Source: Actinomycetota bacterium
GTDB lineage: Bacteria > Actinomycetota > Actinomycetes > Propionibacteriales > Propionibacteriaceae
Direction: 5' to 3'
Assembly (NCBI GenBank): GCA_020161795.1
Contig: JAIUOR010000022.1
Span: 1-64,000 of the forward strand
Length of the DNA: 64,000 bases
Shown: piece after piece, positions 1 to 8,431 of the stretch
How the letters are laid out: each line of letters begins with the position of its first letter
Numbering within the stretch: position 1 is the stretch's first letter
Program-made: the position numbers and the translations under genes
The notes under the pieces: model-generated
Seen by the model: the letters and a program-made list of their open reading frames with translations, nothing else
The model's database searches: none
What the model was told of the DNA's origin: nothing

Positions 1-240
1 AAGCCTGCCCGGAACCCGCACGAAGCCCCCGAAACCAAGTATCAGAAGGCGGAAACAGGGCAGCCGAGACCACCGAGCGATCCCAAAGCCTCACTCACCC
101 ATCCGAGGCCGGGTAGCGCCAATGATCAGCGTTTCCCTAGCGACCTGCTGGCGTACCTGGACCGCGCCGACGGATAATCCTGAAAGAGCATCGACGAAGC
201 GCGCCGTAGCGCTCTCGGTCGCGTACCACCAGGAGGAGAG
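1..240. other. non-coding leader upstream of the phosphofructokinase gene
   Basis: No gene is recognised here; the open frames in this stretch are antisense or frame shadows. A GATAAT at 173-178 could be a -10 element for the gene starting at 241, but I see no convincing -35. The stretch ends in a strong AGGAGG ribosome binding site at 231-236. Confidence 0.5.
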
Positions 241-2523
241 ATGGCCCCAGCCGCCGACCGTCGCCTGCAGCTGGGCATTCTCACCAGCGGCGGCGACGCC
301 CAGGGGATGAATGCCGCCGTCCGCGCCGTCGCCCGCACCACGATCAGCCGTGGCGCCCGGGTGTTCGCGATCTACGAGGGCTTCCAGGGCATGGTGGACG
401 GCGGGGAGGGCATCCGCGAACTGGAGTGGGAGGACGTCAGCAGCATCCTGCACAAGGGCGGAACCGTCATCGGCACCTTCCGCAGCAAGGACTTCCGGGA
501 GTGGGAGGGACGGCGCCGGGCCGCCCGCAACCTGCTCGAGCACGGCATCGACCGGCTGGTGGTGATCGGGGGCGACGGCTCGCTCTCCGGCCTGGACCAG
601 TTCCGCGCCGATTGGCCGGGGCTGCTCGCCGAACTGGTGGAGGCCGGGGAGATCAGCCCGCGGACCGCCGCCGAGCATCCCGCGCTGATGTTCGCGGGAC
701 TGGTCGGCTCGATCGACAACGACCTGGTCGGAACCGACTCCACGATCGGCGCCGACAGCGCCCTGCACCGCATCATCGAGGCGATCGACGCACTGGCCAG
801 CACCGCCGCCAGCCACCAGCGCTGTTTCGTGGTCGAGGTGATGGGGCGCCACTGCGGGTACCTCGCGCTGATGGCCGCGGTGGCCGGGGGCTGCGACTAC
901 GTGCTGATCCCGGAATCCCCGCCCGCACCGGGCTGGGAGGACATGATGTGCGCCTCGCTGCGGCGGGCCAGGGGCAACGGCCGGCGCGACACCATGGTGG
1001 TGGTCGCCGAGGGAGCCCGGGAACGCACCGGCGAGCCGATCACCTCGGCCTATGTCCGCGACGTGCTGCAGGAGCGGCTGGGCGAGGACACCCGGGTGAC
1101 CATCCTCGGGCACGTCCAGCGCGGCGGCGCCCCCAGCGCCTACGACCGCTGGGCTTCGACCTGGCTGGGCCACGAGGCAGCCCTGGAGGTGCTGTCGGCC
1201 AGCCCGGGCAGCGTCGGCCCGGTGATCGGCTTCCACGGCAACGAGGTCGTGCGGGTTCCGCTGGTCGACGCGGTGGCCCGGACCCGCGAGGTGCCCGAGT
1301 TGATCCGCACCGGGGAGTACGGCCAGGCGATGGAGCATCGTGGCGGCGCCTTCACCGAGATGGCCCAGATCCTGCGCGAACTGGTCGATCCCACCCCGAC
1401 GCCGGCGGAGCGGCCCAGCTTCAGCGCGGAGTCCCAGGCCCGGCTCGCGGGCCTGGGCATTCCCGCGCCCGGCCCCGCCAAGCGGATCGCGATCCTGCAC
1501 GTGGGCGGTCTGGCGCCGGGCATGAACTCCGCCGCGCGTGACGCCGTCCGGCTCGGCATCCGGCGCGGCCACACCATGCTGGGGGTCCGGGACGGCTTCG
1601 TCGGCCTGCGCGAACAGGCGATCTCCGAACTGGGCTGGGCAGAGGTCGAGGAGTGGCTGGCCAACGGCGGCGCCGAACTCGGCGTGCGCCGCACCCTGCC
1701 GACGGCGAGCGAGCTGTACCCGATCAGTCGCGCCCTGGAGGAGCACCGGGTGGACGCGCTGCTGATGATCGGCGGCTGGAACGGCTACCAGGGGGTGCAT
1801 CTGCTCGACCGGGAACGGGATCGCTACCCGGCGCTGCGCATCCCGATGGTGTGCCTACCGGCGTCCATCGACAACAACCTGCCCGGCTCGGAGTTCTCGA
1901 TCGGAGCCGACACCGCGCTGAACGTGGTGACCGAGGCGATCGACCGGCTGAAGGTCTCCGGAGCGGCTGCCAAGCGCGCCTTCGTGGTGGAGACGATGGG
2001 ACGCTACTGCGGCTTCCTCGCGCTGGCCAGCGGCCTGGCGGGCGGAGCCGAACGGGTCTACCTGCACGAGGAGGGCCTGAGCCTGGACGCGCTGCAGGCC
2101 GACGTCAGCTGGCTGCGGGAGAGCTTCGCGGCCGGCCGCAAGCTCTTCCTCGCGGTCCGCAACGAGGAGGCCAACCCGCTCTACACCACCGACTTCATCG
2201 CCCGGGTGCTGGAGGAGGAGGGCAGCGGCCGCTACGACGTCCGCCAGGCGGTGCTCGGCCACGTGCAGCAGGGCGCCTCCCCCACCCCGGCCGACCGGCT
2301 GCTGGCCGCCCGGCTGGTCTCGCACGCGCTGCACGTGGTGGGAGAGCAGTTCGCCGCCGGCACCGCGGAGAGCTTCTACCTTGGCCTGGCCGACGGCGCT
2401 ATCCAGCGATTCCCGATCGCCCGGCTGAACGACGACGTCGACATGGAGTTCCGGCGTCCCCGCCACCAGTGGTGGCTGGCGCTGCGTCCCGTGCTGCAGG
2501 CCGTTGCCGACGGACCGGTCTAG
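241..2523 (+). CDS. fused two-domain (eukaryote-like) 6-phosphofructokinase
   Basis: Phosphorylates fructose 6-phosphate to fructose 1,6-bisphosphate in glycolysis. At 760 aa it is about twice the usual bacterial enzyme (about 320 aa) and holds two tandem PFK domains (about 1-385 and 415-760). The N half has the full catalytic set: GGDGS at about 110-114, where Gly rather than Asp suggests ATP rather than PPi as donor, SIDND at about 157-161, and MGRHCGYLAL. In the C half GGDGS is replaced by IGGWNG and SIDND by SIDNN (about 542-546), as in the regulatory C half of eukaryotic PFKs. This implies one catalytic and one allosteric half. The start follows AGGAGG by 4 nt. The gene appears monocistronic. 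Confidence is high for the family; the ATP preference and the allosteric role are inferred from motifs. Confidence 0.9.
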   Translation: MAPAADRRLQLGILTSGGDAQGMNAAVRAVARTTISRGARVFAIYEGFQGMVDGGEGIRELEWEDVSSILHKGGTVIGTFRSKDFREWEGRRRAARNLLEHGIDRLVVIGGDGSLSGLDQFRADWPGLLAELVEAGEISPRTAAEHPALMFAGLVGSIDNDLVGTDSTIGADSALHRIIEAIDALASTAASHQRCFVVEVMGRHCGYLALMAAVAGGCDYVLIPESPPAPGWEDMMCASLRRARGNGRRDTMVVVAEGARERTGEPITSAYVRDVLQERLGEDTRVTILGHVQRGGAPSAYDRWASTWLGHEAALEVLSASPGSVGPVIGFHGNEVVRVPLVDAVARTREVPELIRTGEYGQAMEHRGGAFTEMAQILRELVDPTPTPAERPSFSAESQARLAGLGIPAPGPAKRIAILHVGGLAPGMNSAARDAVRLGIRRGHTMLGVRDGFVGLREQAISELGWAEVEEWLANGGAELGVRRTLPTASELYPISRALEEHRVDALLMIGGWNGYQGVHLLDRERDRYPALRIPMVCLPASIDNNLPGSEFSIGADTALNVVTEAIDRLKVSGAAAKRAFVVETMGRYCGFLALASGLAGGAERVYLHEEGLSLDALQADVSWLRESFAAGRKLFLAVRNEEANPLYTTDFIARVLEEEGSGRYDVRQAVLGHVQQGASPTPADRLLAARLVSHALHVVGEQFAAGTAESFYLGLADGAIQRFPIARLNDDVDMEFRRPRHQWWLALRPVLQAVADGPV

Positions 2524-2532
2524 CCGAACGAA

Positions 2533-2554
2533 GGTCCCGGCCGAGGCCGGGACC
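2533..2554. terminator. GC-rich hairpin between convergent genes
   Basis: A perfect 9-bp stem (GGTCCCGGC / GCCGGGACC) with a 4-nt loop lies between two convergent stop codons. There is no T run, so it may act as a bidirectional or Rho-assisted terminator. Confidence 0.55.
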
Positions 2555-2565
2555 GCGGCCGGGCC

Positions 2566-3618
2566 TCAGTCGGTGAAGGTGCTGGTGTCGATCACGTAGC
2601 GGTAGCGGACCTGCGAGGCGACCACCTTGTCGTAGGCGTCGTTGATGTCCTCGCCGCCGATGATCTCGACCTGGGCCGCCAGGCCGTGCTCGGCGCAGAA
2701 GTCGAGCATCTCCTGGGTCTCGGCGACGCCGCCGATCTGGGAGCCGGCCAGGACACGGTTCGCACCGACCAGGGCGTTCAGCCTCAGCTGGACGGGATGC
2801 TCGGGCAGACCGACGTCGACCAGCGCACCGCCGACCTTCACGCAGCCGAGCAGAGCCGTGATGTCGACCCCGGACGAGACGGTGCTGATCACCAGGTCGA
2901 AGCTGCGGCTCAGCGACCGCAGCGTCCCGGGTTCGCTGGTGGCGTAGTACTCGGTGGCGCCGAACCGGCGCCCGTCGGCCTCCTTGGAGCGGGTCTGGCT
3001 GATCACCGCGACCTCGGCGCCCATGGCGGCGGCGATCTGGACGCCCATATGCCCCAGGCCGCCCATGCCGACGACAGCGACCCGCTTGCCCGGACCGGCG
3101 CCCCAGCGCCGCAGCGGCGAGTAGGTGGTGATGCCGGCGCACAGCAGCGGTGCCGCCTGGGCCAGGTCGATGCTGTCCGGGATCCGCAGCACGTAGTCCT
3201 GCTCGACGGTGATGCAGGTCGAGTAGCCGCCGGCCGTGGGCAGGCCGTCGCGTCCGGTGGAGTTGTAGGTCCAGACGGTGCCGCCCGGCACGTCGCAGAA
3301 CTGCTCGCGCCCGCTGCGGCACTGCTCGCACTCGCCACAGGAGTCGACGAAGCAGCCGACGCCCACGTGGTCGCCGACGGCGAACTTCGTCACCTCGGAA
3401 CCGACCTGGCGGACGATCCCGGCCAGTTCGTGCCCGGGGACGAGCGGATAGGTGACCGGCCCCCACTCGCCGCGGGCGGTGTGGATGTCGGAATGGCAGA
3501 TGCCCGCGTACACCACGTCGAACAACACCTCGGTCGGGCCGGGCTCGCGCCGCTCGATGGTGGTGCGGGCGAACCGTCCGGTGGGCGAATCGATGGCGTA
3601 GGCAATGGCTTGCGGCAT
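2566..3618 (-). CDS. zinc-dependent NAD(P) alcohol dehydrogenase, CAD/YahK-like
   Basis: A 350-aa medium-chain dehydrogenase that probably reduces aldehydes with NADPH in the cytosol. The sequence shows the catalytic zinc motif GICHSDIH near residue 40, GHE in VPGHELAG, the four-Cys structural zinc loop CGECEQCRSGREQFC, and the Rossmann motif GMGGLGHMGVQ. These are typical of the cinnamyl-alcohol dehydrogenase-like YahK/YjgB group. The start was placed at MPQAIAYAI because AAGGAGCC (3622-3629) lies just upstream; a longer frame adds 24 unlikely residues. It is divergent from the ROK regulator gene. The substrate cannot be read from the sequence. Confidence 0.88.
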   Translation of the reverse strand: MPQAIAYAIDSPTGRFARTTIERREPGPTEVLFDVVYAGICHSDIHTARGEWGPVTYPLVPGHELAGIVRQVGSEVTKFAVGDHVGVGCFVDSCGECEQCRSGREQFCDVPGGTVWTYNSTGRDGLPTAGGYSTCITVEQDYVLRIPDSIDLAQAAPLLCAGITTYSPLRRWGAGPGKRVAVVGMGGLGHMGVQIAAAMGAEVAVISQTRSKEADGRRFGATEYYATSEPGTLRSLSRSFDLVISTVSSGVDITALLGCVKVGGALVDVGLPEHPVQLRLNALVGANRVLAGSQIGGVAETQEMLDFCAEHGLAAQVEIIGGEDINDAYDKVVASQVRYRYVIDTSTFTD

Positions 3619-3806
3619 GGAGGCTCCTTCTCTCGCTCCCATTCTGCCCCTGCTCAGCGGTCGCGCGTGCCCGTCGGGAGATTTGGCCACCCCGGCTCAG
3701 TCGCACGCCCGGCGCCGGGCATCATCCCCGGGCTGGACGGGTCGGCACGTCTCCGATCGGGGAACGTAACGATCTCATCACGACTGGGAGAGGGATTGCC
3801 TGAGCA

Positions 3807-3829
3807 TTGTTCGTAAGGTTTACTAACAA
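3807..3829. promoter_or_regulatory. palindromic operator at the start of the ROK regulator gene
   Basis: A 23-nt dyad with outer arms TTGTT / AACAA and inner GTAA / TTAC, centred on 3818; only two of eleven pairs mismatch. It ends 2 nt before the ATG at 3832, where no Shine-Dalgarno is seen. Its position suggests autorepression by the ROK protein, with control of the sugar operon behind it. Confidence 0.6.
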
Positions 3830-3831
3830 AC

Positions 3832-4965
3832 ATGCAGCAGGGTCGCACCACGAGTTCACACCGGCATCCCGGTGGTGGGCCGCGTTCAACCCGCCCCGAG
3901 GACGGCCGCCGCCACAACCTGGCGCTCGTCCTGCAGTCGCTCTACGACGAACCCCAGATCTCCCGAGCCGATCTGTCGCGTCGGACCGGGCTGACCCGGG
4001 TCACCATCTCCGACCTGGTCGCCCAGCTCATCGCCGACGAACTGATCGCCGAGACCGGGACCACCACCGGCGCCCGGCCGGGCAAGCCCGCCACCATGCT
4101 GTCGGTCCGCGACGACAGCCGCGACATCATCGCGCTGGATCTCTCCGCCCCCCAGACCATCACCGGCGGCGTCTACAGCCCGCGCGGCCAGGCCCGGCAC
4201 CGGGCGCAGCGCGATCTGGGCACCGCCACCGGCGAGGCCGCCTACGCCGCCGTGCTCGATCTCGCCCAGGAGCTCATCGCCACCGCTACCCGGCCGATCC
4301 TGGGGATCGGCGTGGGCAGCCCGGGTACCGTCGACCGGCGCGGCACGGTGATCGCCGCCCCCAATCTGGCCTGGCACGGGCTGCCCTTGCAGCAGCGCCT
4401 GATCGAGGCGCTCGACCTCCCCGTCCATGTCGAGAACGACGCCAACGCGGCCGTGCTGGCCGAGCAGGCCTACGCGGAAGGCCCAGCCAACCTGATTCGC
4501 ATCCAGATCTCCCGCGGTGTGGGCGCCGGCCTGCTGATCGCCGGCTCCGTGGTGATCGGCACCTCGGCCGCCGCCGGTGAGATCGGCCACGTCGTGATCG
4601 ACCACGGCGGAGCGCCCTGCCCGTGCGGCAAGAACGGCTGCCTGGAGACCTGGCTGTCGGTGCCCTCGCTGCGCCACCGGATGCTCACCGACGAGCCCAC
4701 CGAGGTGCTGGCCGAAGCCGGACGACGGCTCGGCATGGCGCTCTCCCCCGTCGTCGGGATGCTCGACCTCAACGACATCGTCGTGGGCGGCCCCGCCGAA
4801 TTGATCGACGGCCACCTGCTGGCGAACGCCCAGCAGGTCGTCACCGAACGCACCCACTCCGATTTCCGCGGTGAGGTCAGGCTGCGCCTGAGCTCGCTGG
4901 GGGACGACGCCGTCCTGCTCGGCGCCGTCGCTCTCGTCCGTCGTATCCATCTGGGCGTGTCATGA
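3832..4965 (+). CDS. ROK-family (NagC/XylR type) transcriptional repressor
   Basis: A 377-aa cytosolic regulator that most likely represses the sugar operon downstream and is released by a sugar or sugar phosphate. The N terminus carries a winged helix-turn-helix (about 28-85, with ISRADLSRRTGLTRVTISDLV). The rest is a ROK fold with GIGVGSPGTVD, VENDANAAVLAE and the zinc motif CPCGKNGC (about 263-270). It starts directly after a 23-nt palindrome. The next gene starts 53 nt after its stop codon, so the two are probably cotranscribed. The ligand is not visible; GlcNAc or GlcNAc-6-P would fit the neighbours. Confidence 0.88.
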   Translation: MQQGRTTSSHRHPGGGPRSTRPEDGRRHNLALVLQSLYDEPQISRADLSRRTGLTRVTISDLVAQLIADELIAETGTTTGARPGKPATMLSVRDDSRDIIALDLSAPQTITGGVYSPRGQARHRAQRDLGTATGEAAYAAVLDLAQELIATATRPILGIGVGSPGTVDRRGTVIAAPNLAWHGLPLQQRLIEALDLPVHVENDANAAVLAEQAYAEGPANLIRIQISRGVGAGLLIAGSVVIGTSAAAGEIGHVVIDHGGAPCPCGKNGCLETWLSVPSLRHRMLTDEPTEVLAEAGRRLGMALSPVVGMLDLNDIVVGGPAELIDGHLLANAQQVVTERTHSDFRGEVRLRLSSLGDDAVLLGAVALVRRIHLGVS

Positions 4966-5018
4966 GGCACGTCTTCGACCCACAGTCCGGCCACCAGGTC
5001 CGAACCGAAAGGAAAACC

Positions 5019-6401
5019 ATGAAGAAGAAGCTGGCCGCGGTGGCCTTGTTCGCCGCGTCTGCCCTGGCATTGGGTGCCTGCGCCGGTACCCCTGCCACCA
5101 CCACCCCGGCGCCGCAGCCGACCGATACTGCGCCAACCACCGAAGCTCCGGCGAAGACCCCCCAGGACATCACCTTCTGGCTGATCGGTGGCGACACGCC
5201 GCAGGCCCTGCGCGACTACCTGGTCGAGCAGTACAAGACGGTCAACGGCGGCACCCTGACCATCGAGGAGCAGACCTGGGGCGACATCATCGCCAAGCTG
5301 ACCACCTCGCTGCCGGACGCCGCGAACACCCCCGACGTCACCGAGATCGGCAACACCCAGGCACCGACCTTCACCAACGTGGGCGCCTTCGCCGACATCT
5401 CCGACATGTACGAGGAACTGGGCGGCGCCAAGCTGCTGCAGTCCTTCGTCGACGTCGGCGCTGTGGACGGCAAGAACTACACGCTGCCGTACTACTTCGG
5501 CTCCCGCTACGCCTTCTACCGCAAGGACGTCTGGAAGGAAGCCGGCGTCGAGGTTCCCAAGACTCTGGACGAGTTCAACGCCGCGGTGAAGACCATCACC
5601 GAAAAGAACCCCCGCGACATCAAGGACTTCTCCGGCTTCTTCATCGGCGGCCAGGACTGGCGCAACGGCATCTCGTGGATCTTCGCCAACGGCGGCGATC
5701 TGGCCAAGTACGAGAACGGCCAGTGGACCTCCACCCTGTCCGACCCGAACACCATCAAGGGCCTGACCCAGCTGCAGGAGATCCAGAAGTCCGCTTCGAT
5801 GGCTCCCTCCACCGCTCGGGACGCCAGCCCGTGGCTGTACATCAACGACTCCGACGTCGCGGCCGCGACCGACGATCAGGCCGAGGAGAAGACCACCCTC
5901 TCCGCCGCCACCATCATGGCTCCGGGTTGGGCTCACTGGTCGATCGGCGACCTGGTGAAGAACGACGAGGGCAAGGAAGTCCGTCAGTGGAACGACGACA
6001 CCTTCGGTGTCTTCGCCCTGCCGGGCAACGACGGCAAGCCGGCTCCGGTCTTCGCCGGCGGCTCCAACATCGGCATCTCGGCCGCTAGCCAGAACCAGGA
6101 AGGCTCGCGCGACCTGCTGCGGATCATCTTCTCCTCGGAGTACCAGACCATGCTCGGTGAGAACGGCCTCGGGCCGGCCAACTCCGACTACGTCTCGGCG
6201 CTGGGCGACGACCAGTTCGCGCAGGCCCTGATCGAGTCGGCCAGCAACTCCAAGCTGACCCCGGCTGCTCCCGGTTGGGCCGCTGTCGAGGGCTCGCTGA
6301 AGCTCGAGGAGTTCTTCGCGAAGGTGGCCGAGGGTGGCGACATCGCCGCGCTGGCCGCGCAGTACGACGCGGAGATCACCCCGATGCTCAACATGAAGTG
6401 A
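5019..6401 (+). CDS. ABC sugar transporter, substrate-binding lipoprotein
   Basis: A 460-aa extracellular solute-binding protein of family 1 (CUT1 importers). It has a charged MKKK start, a hydrophobic signal segment and a lipobox LGAC at about 18-21, so it should be lipid-anchored outside the membrane. A Thr/Pro-rich linker follows before the binding fold. The start was taken at MKKKLAAV behind GAAAGGA; a frame 19 codons longer has no lipoprotein signal at its N terminus. It is the first transport gene of the operon. A strong hairpin and a palindromic repeat separate it from the permeases, as expected where the binding protein is made in excess. The substrate is probably a disaccharide of GlcNAc or glucose, inferred from the GH94 enzyme. 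Confidence 0.9.
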   Translation: MKKKLAAVALFAASALALGACAGTPATTTPAPQPTDTAPTTEAPAKTPQDITFWLIGGDTPQALRDYLVEQYKTVNGGTLTIEEQTWGDIIAKLTTSLPDAANTPDVTEIGNTQAPTFTNVGAFADISDMYEELGGAKLLQSFVDVGAVDGKNYTLPYYFGSRYAFYRKDVWKEAGVEVPKTLDEFNAAVKTITEKNPRDIKDFSGFFIGGQDWRNGISWIFANGGDLAKYENGQWTSTLSDPNTIKGLTQLQEIQKSASMAPSTARDASPWLYINDSDVAAATDDQAEEKTTLSAATIMAPGWAHWSIGDLVKNDEGKEVRQWNDDTFGVFALPGNDGKPAPVFAGGSNIGISAASQNQEGSRDLLRIIFSSEYQTMLGENGLGPANSDYVSALGDDQFAQALIESASNSKLTPAAPGWAAVEGSLKLEEFFAKVAEGGDIAALAAQYDAEITPMLNMK

Positions 6402-6407
6402 CCTGAC

Positions 6408-6433
6408 GACCCCGGGCACCCCCGCCCGGGGTC
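6408..6433 (+). terminator. 10-bp hairpin directly after the binding-protein gene
   Basis: A perfect stem GACCCCGGGC / GCCCGGGGTC with a 6-nt loop begins 7 nt after the stop codon, with no T run. It probably stabilises the mRNA end or partly terminates transcription, lowering permease expression. Confidence 0.6.
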
Positions 6434-6447
6434 ACCGAAACACACCC

Positions 6448-6519
6448 ATCGAGGGCCAGCCTTAGGGGCGAGGGCCAGCGCTCAAGGCTGGCCCTCAGCA
6501 ACCAGGGCTGGCCCTCGAT
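6448..6519. repeat. nested inverted repeat of a GAGGGCCAGC module
   Basis: The module GAGGGCCAGC occurs twice forward and twice inverted. The outer arms are 6448-6462 and 6504-6519; the inner hairpin is 6470-6479 with 6487-6496. It can fold as one long or two short hairpins. REP-like palindromes between binding-protein and permease genes are known to tune differential expression. Confidence 0.7.
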
Positions 6520-6579
6520 CCGGGAACATCCGCCCACCCTGCGAACCGCTGTGCTGGAATAGCGCCAGAAAGGCACTCC

Positions 6580-7527
6580 ATGACGGTCACCCAGACCCTG
6601 TCGGCCGAGAACCAGGCCGCTCGCGCCGCCGCCGCCCGCGCCCGCAAACTCGGCCGGCTCGCGCCCTACGCGCTGATCATCCCCAGCATCGCCATCCTGC
6701 TGTTCTCCCTCGGCTACCCGCTGGTATGGCAGTTCATCACCTCAACCCAGAAGTTCGGTCTGGCCCAGCAGTTCGGCCGGCCACCCGAGTTCATCGGCCT
6801 GGGCAACTACGCGACCGTCTTCACCAACCCGGAGACCTGGGCGATCGTGCTGCGCTCGATCGCGTTCATGCTGGTCAACGCGGCGCTGACCGTCGTCATC
6901 GGCGTGCTGCTCGCGCTGCTGATGACCGCCATCGGCAAAGCCGCCCGCCTCATCCTGCAGGTCGCCCTGCTGATCGCCTGGGCGATGCCGGTGGTCGCGA
7001 CCATGACCATCTGGACCTGGCTGTTCGACTGGCGCCGCGGCATCATCAACTGGCTGCTCACCGCCGTCGGCCTCGACTTCACCAACCACAACTGGCTGGC
7101 CGAGCCGCTCAGCTTCTACTTCGTCGCCACCGTGATCGTGGTGTGGATGTCGGTGCCCTTCGTCACCTTCTCGGTCTACGCCGGGCTCACCCAGGTCTCC
7201 GACGAGGTGCTGGAGGCCGCCCAACTCGACGGCGCGGACGGCTACCGCCGCTTCCACTACATCATCCTGCCGCTCATCCGGCCGGTGCTGATGATCGTGC
7301 TGCTGCTGCAGTTGATCTGGGATCTGCGGGTCTTCACCCAGATCCGGATGCTGCAGGACGCCGGCGCACCGCCCTCCAGCACCGATCTGCTCGGCACCTA
7401 CATCTACCGGCTGGGCGTGGCCTCCTCCGACTTCGGGATGGCCTCGGCGCTGTCGATCTTCGTCCTGCTGCTCACCGTCGCCATGAGCGCCTTCTACGTC
7501 GTCCAGTTGCTGAAGGAGGACTCCTGA
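6580..7527 (+). CDS. ABC sugar transporter permease 1 (MalF type)
   Basis: A 315-aa inner-membrane permease of the CUT1 family. After a short cytosolic N terminus come about six hydrophobic helices, starting with YALIIPSIAILLFSLGYPLVW. The coupling loop EAAQLDGADGYRRFHYIILPLIRP matches the EAA-motif of these proteins. It forms the channel with the permease that overlaps its stop codon. No ATPase gene lies in the operon, so a shared MsiK-type ATPase encoded elsewhere is likely, as is usual in actinobacteria; this last point is inference. The start follows AGAAAGGCACTCC. Confidence 0.9.
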   Translation: MTVTQTLSAENQAARAAAARARKLGRLAPYALIIPSIAILLFSLGYPLVWQFITSTQKFGLAQQFGRPPEFIGLGNYATVFTNPETWAIVLRSIAFMLVNAALTVVIGVLLALLMTAIGKAARLILQVALLIAWAMPVVATMTIWTWLFDWRRGIINWLLTAVGLDFTNHNWLAEPLSFYFVATVIVVWMSVPFVTFSVYAGLTQVSDEVLEAAQLDGADGYRRFHYIILPLIRPVLMIVLLLQLIWDLRVFTQIRMLQDAGAPPSSTDLLGTYIYRLGVASSDFGMASALSIFVLLLTVAMSAFYVVQLLKEDS

Positions 7528-8426
7528 TGACCACCACCACCCTCACCACCCCTCTCGTCGCAGCCACCGCCACCACCAAGGCACCCAGGCAGCGGATCCG
7601 TCCGCTCAAGGTCGTGCTGAGCGTGATCGCCATCGCGCTGGCGCTGGCCTGGGTCTTCCCGGTCTACTGGATGGTCAACTCCTCGCTGCTGCCCAACGCC
7701 GTCCTGCAGTCGGTCACCCCCCGCTTCCTCCCGTTCGGCGGCTCGCTGGACAACTTCCTCACCGTGATGACCGACGGCAAGTTCTTCGGCGCCCTGCAGA
7801 TGAGCCTGGCCATCACCCTGCTGACCGTCGCCGTCGCGCTGCTGTTCGCCTTCCTCGGCGCGCTGGCCATCAGCCGGTTCAAGTTCCGCGGACGCACCTC
7901 GTTCGTGCTGGCACTGCTGTTCATCCAGATGCTGCCGGCCGAGGGCCTGTTCATCGCCCAGTACAAGCTGATGGCCTCGGTGGGGCTGCTCAACAACATC
8001 CTCGGCGTCTCGCTGATCTACATCGCCGCGGTGGTGCCGTTCACGGTCTGGATGCTGCGCGGCTTCGTCGCCGGCATCCCGGCCGACCTCGAAGAGGCCG
8101 CGATGGTGGACGGCTGCACCCGCACCCAGGCCTTCTTCCGGGTGACCTTCCCGCTGCTGGCACCGGGGCTGATCGCCTCCGGCGTCTACGCCTTCCTGCA
8201 GGCCTGGAACGAGTTCACCGTCGCCCTGGTCATCCTGCAGAAGGAGGACGCCATGACGTTGCCGCTGTGGCTGCGGACGTTCATCCTGCAGAGCGCGAAC
8301 CGGGCTACCGACTGGGGTCAGGTCATGGCATCCTCGACCCTGGTCGCCATTCCGGTGATCGTCTTCTTCCTGCTGGTGCAGGGCCGGCTCACCTCGGGCC
8401 TGGTCGCCGGAGCCGTGAAGGGCTGA
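7527..8426 (+). CDS. ABC sugar transporter permease 2 (MalG type)
   Basis: A 299-aa partner permease. Six hydrophobic segments and the EAA loop (LEEAAMVDGCTRTQAFFRVTFP) mark it as a MalG-type CUT1 subunit. Its ATG overlaps the TGA of the preceding permease (TGATG), indicating translational coupling; a GAAGGAGGA ribosome site lies inside the upstream gene. The Thr-rich N terminus (MTTTTLTT) is cytosolic. It acts with the binding protein and permease 1 to import the operon's oligosaccharide. Confidence 0.9.
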   Translation: MTTTTLTTPLVAATATTKAPRQRIRPLKVVLSVIAIALALAWVFPVYWMVNSSLLPNAVLQSVTPRFLPFGGSLDNFLTVMTDGKFFGALQMSLAITLLTVAVALLFAFLGALAISRFKFRGRTSFVLALLFIQMLPAEGLFIAQYKLMASVGLLNNILGVSLIYIAAVVPFTVWMLRGFVAGIPADLEEAAMVDGCTRTQAFFRVTFPLLAPGLIASGVYAFLQAWNEFTVALVILQKEDAMTLPLWLRTFILQSANRATDWGQVMASSTLVAIPVIVFFLLVQGRLTSGLVAGAVKG

Positions 8427-8431
8427 CACAC

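Noticed and set aside
241-2523. PPi-dependent phosphofructokinase, as expected in propionibacteria
   Set aside because: The N half has GGDGS, not the GGDD form associated with PPi-dependent enzymes, and the two-half layout is that of ATP-dependent eukaryotic PFK.
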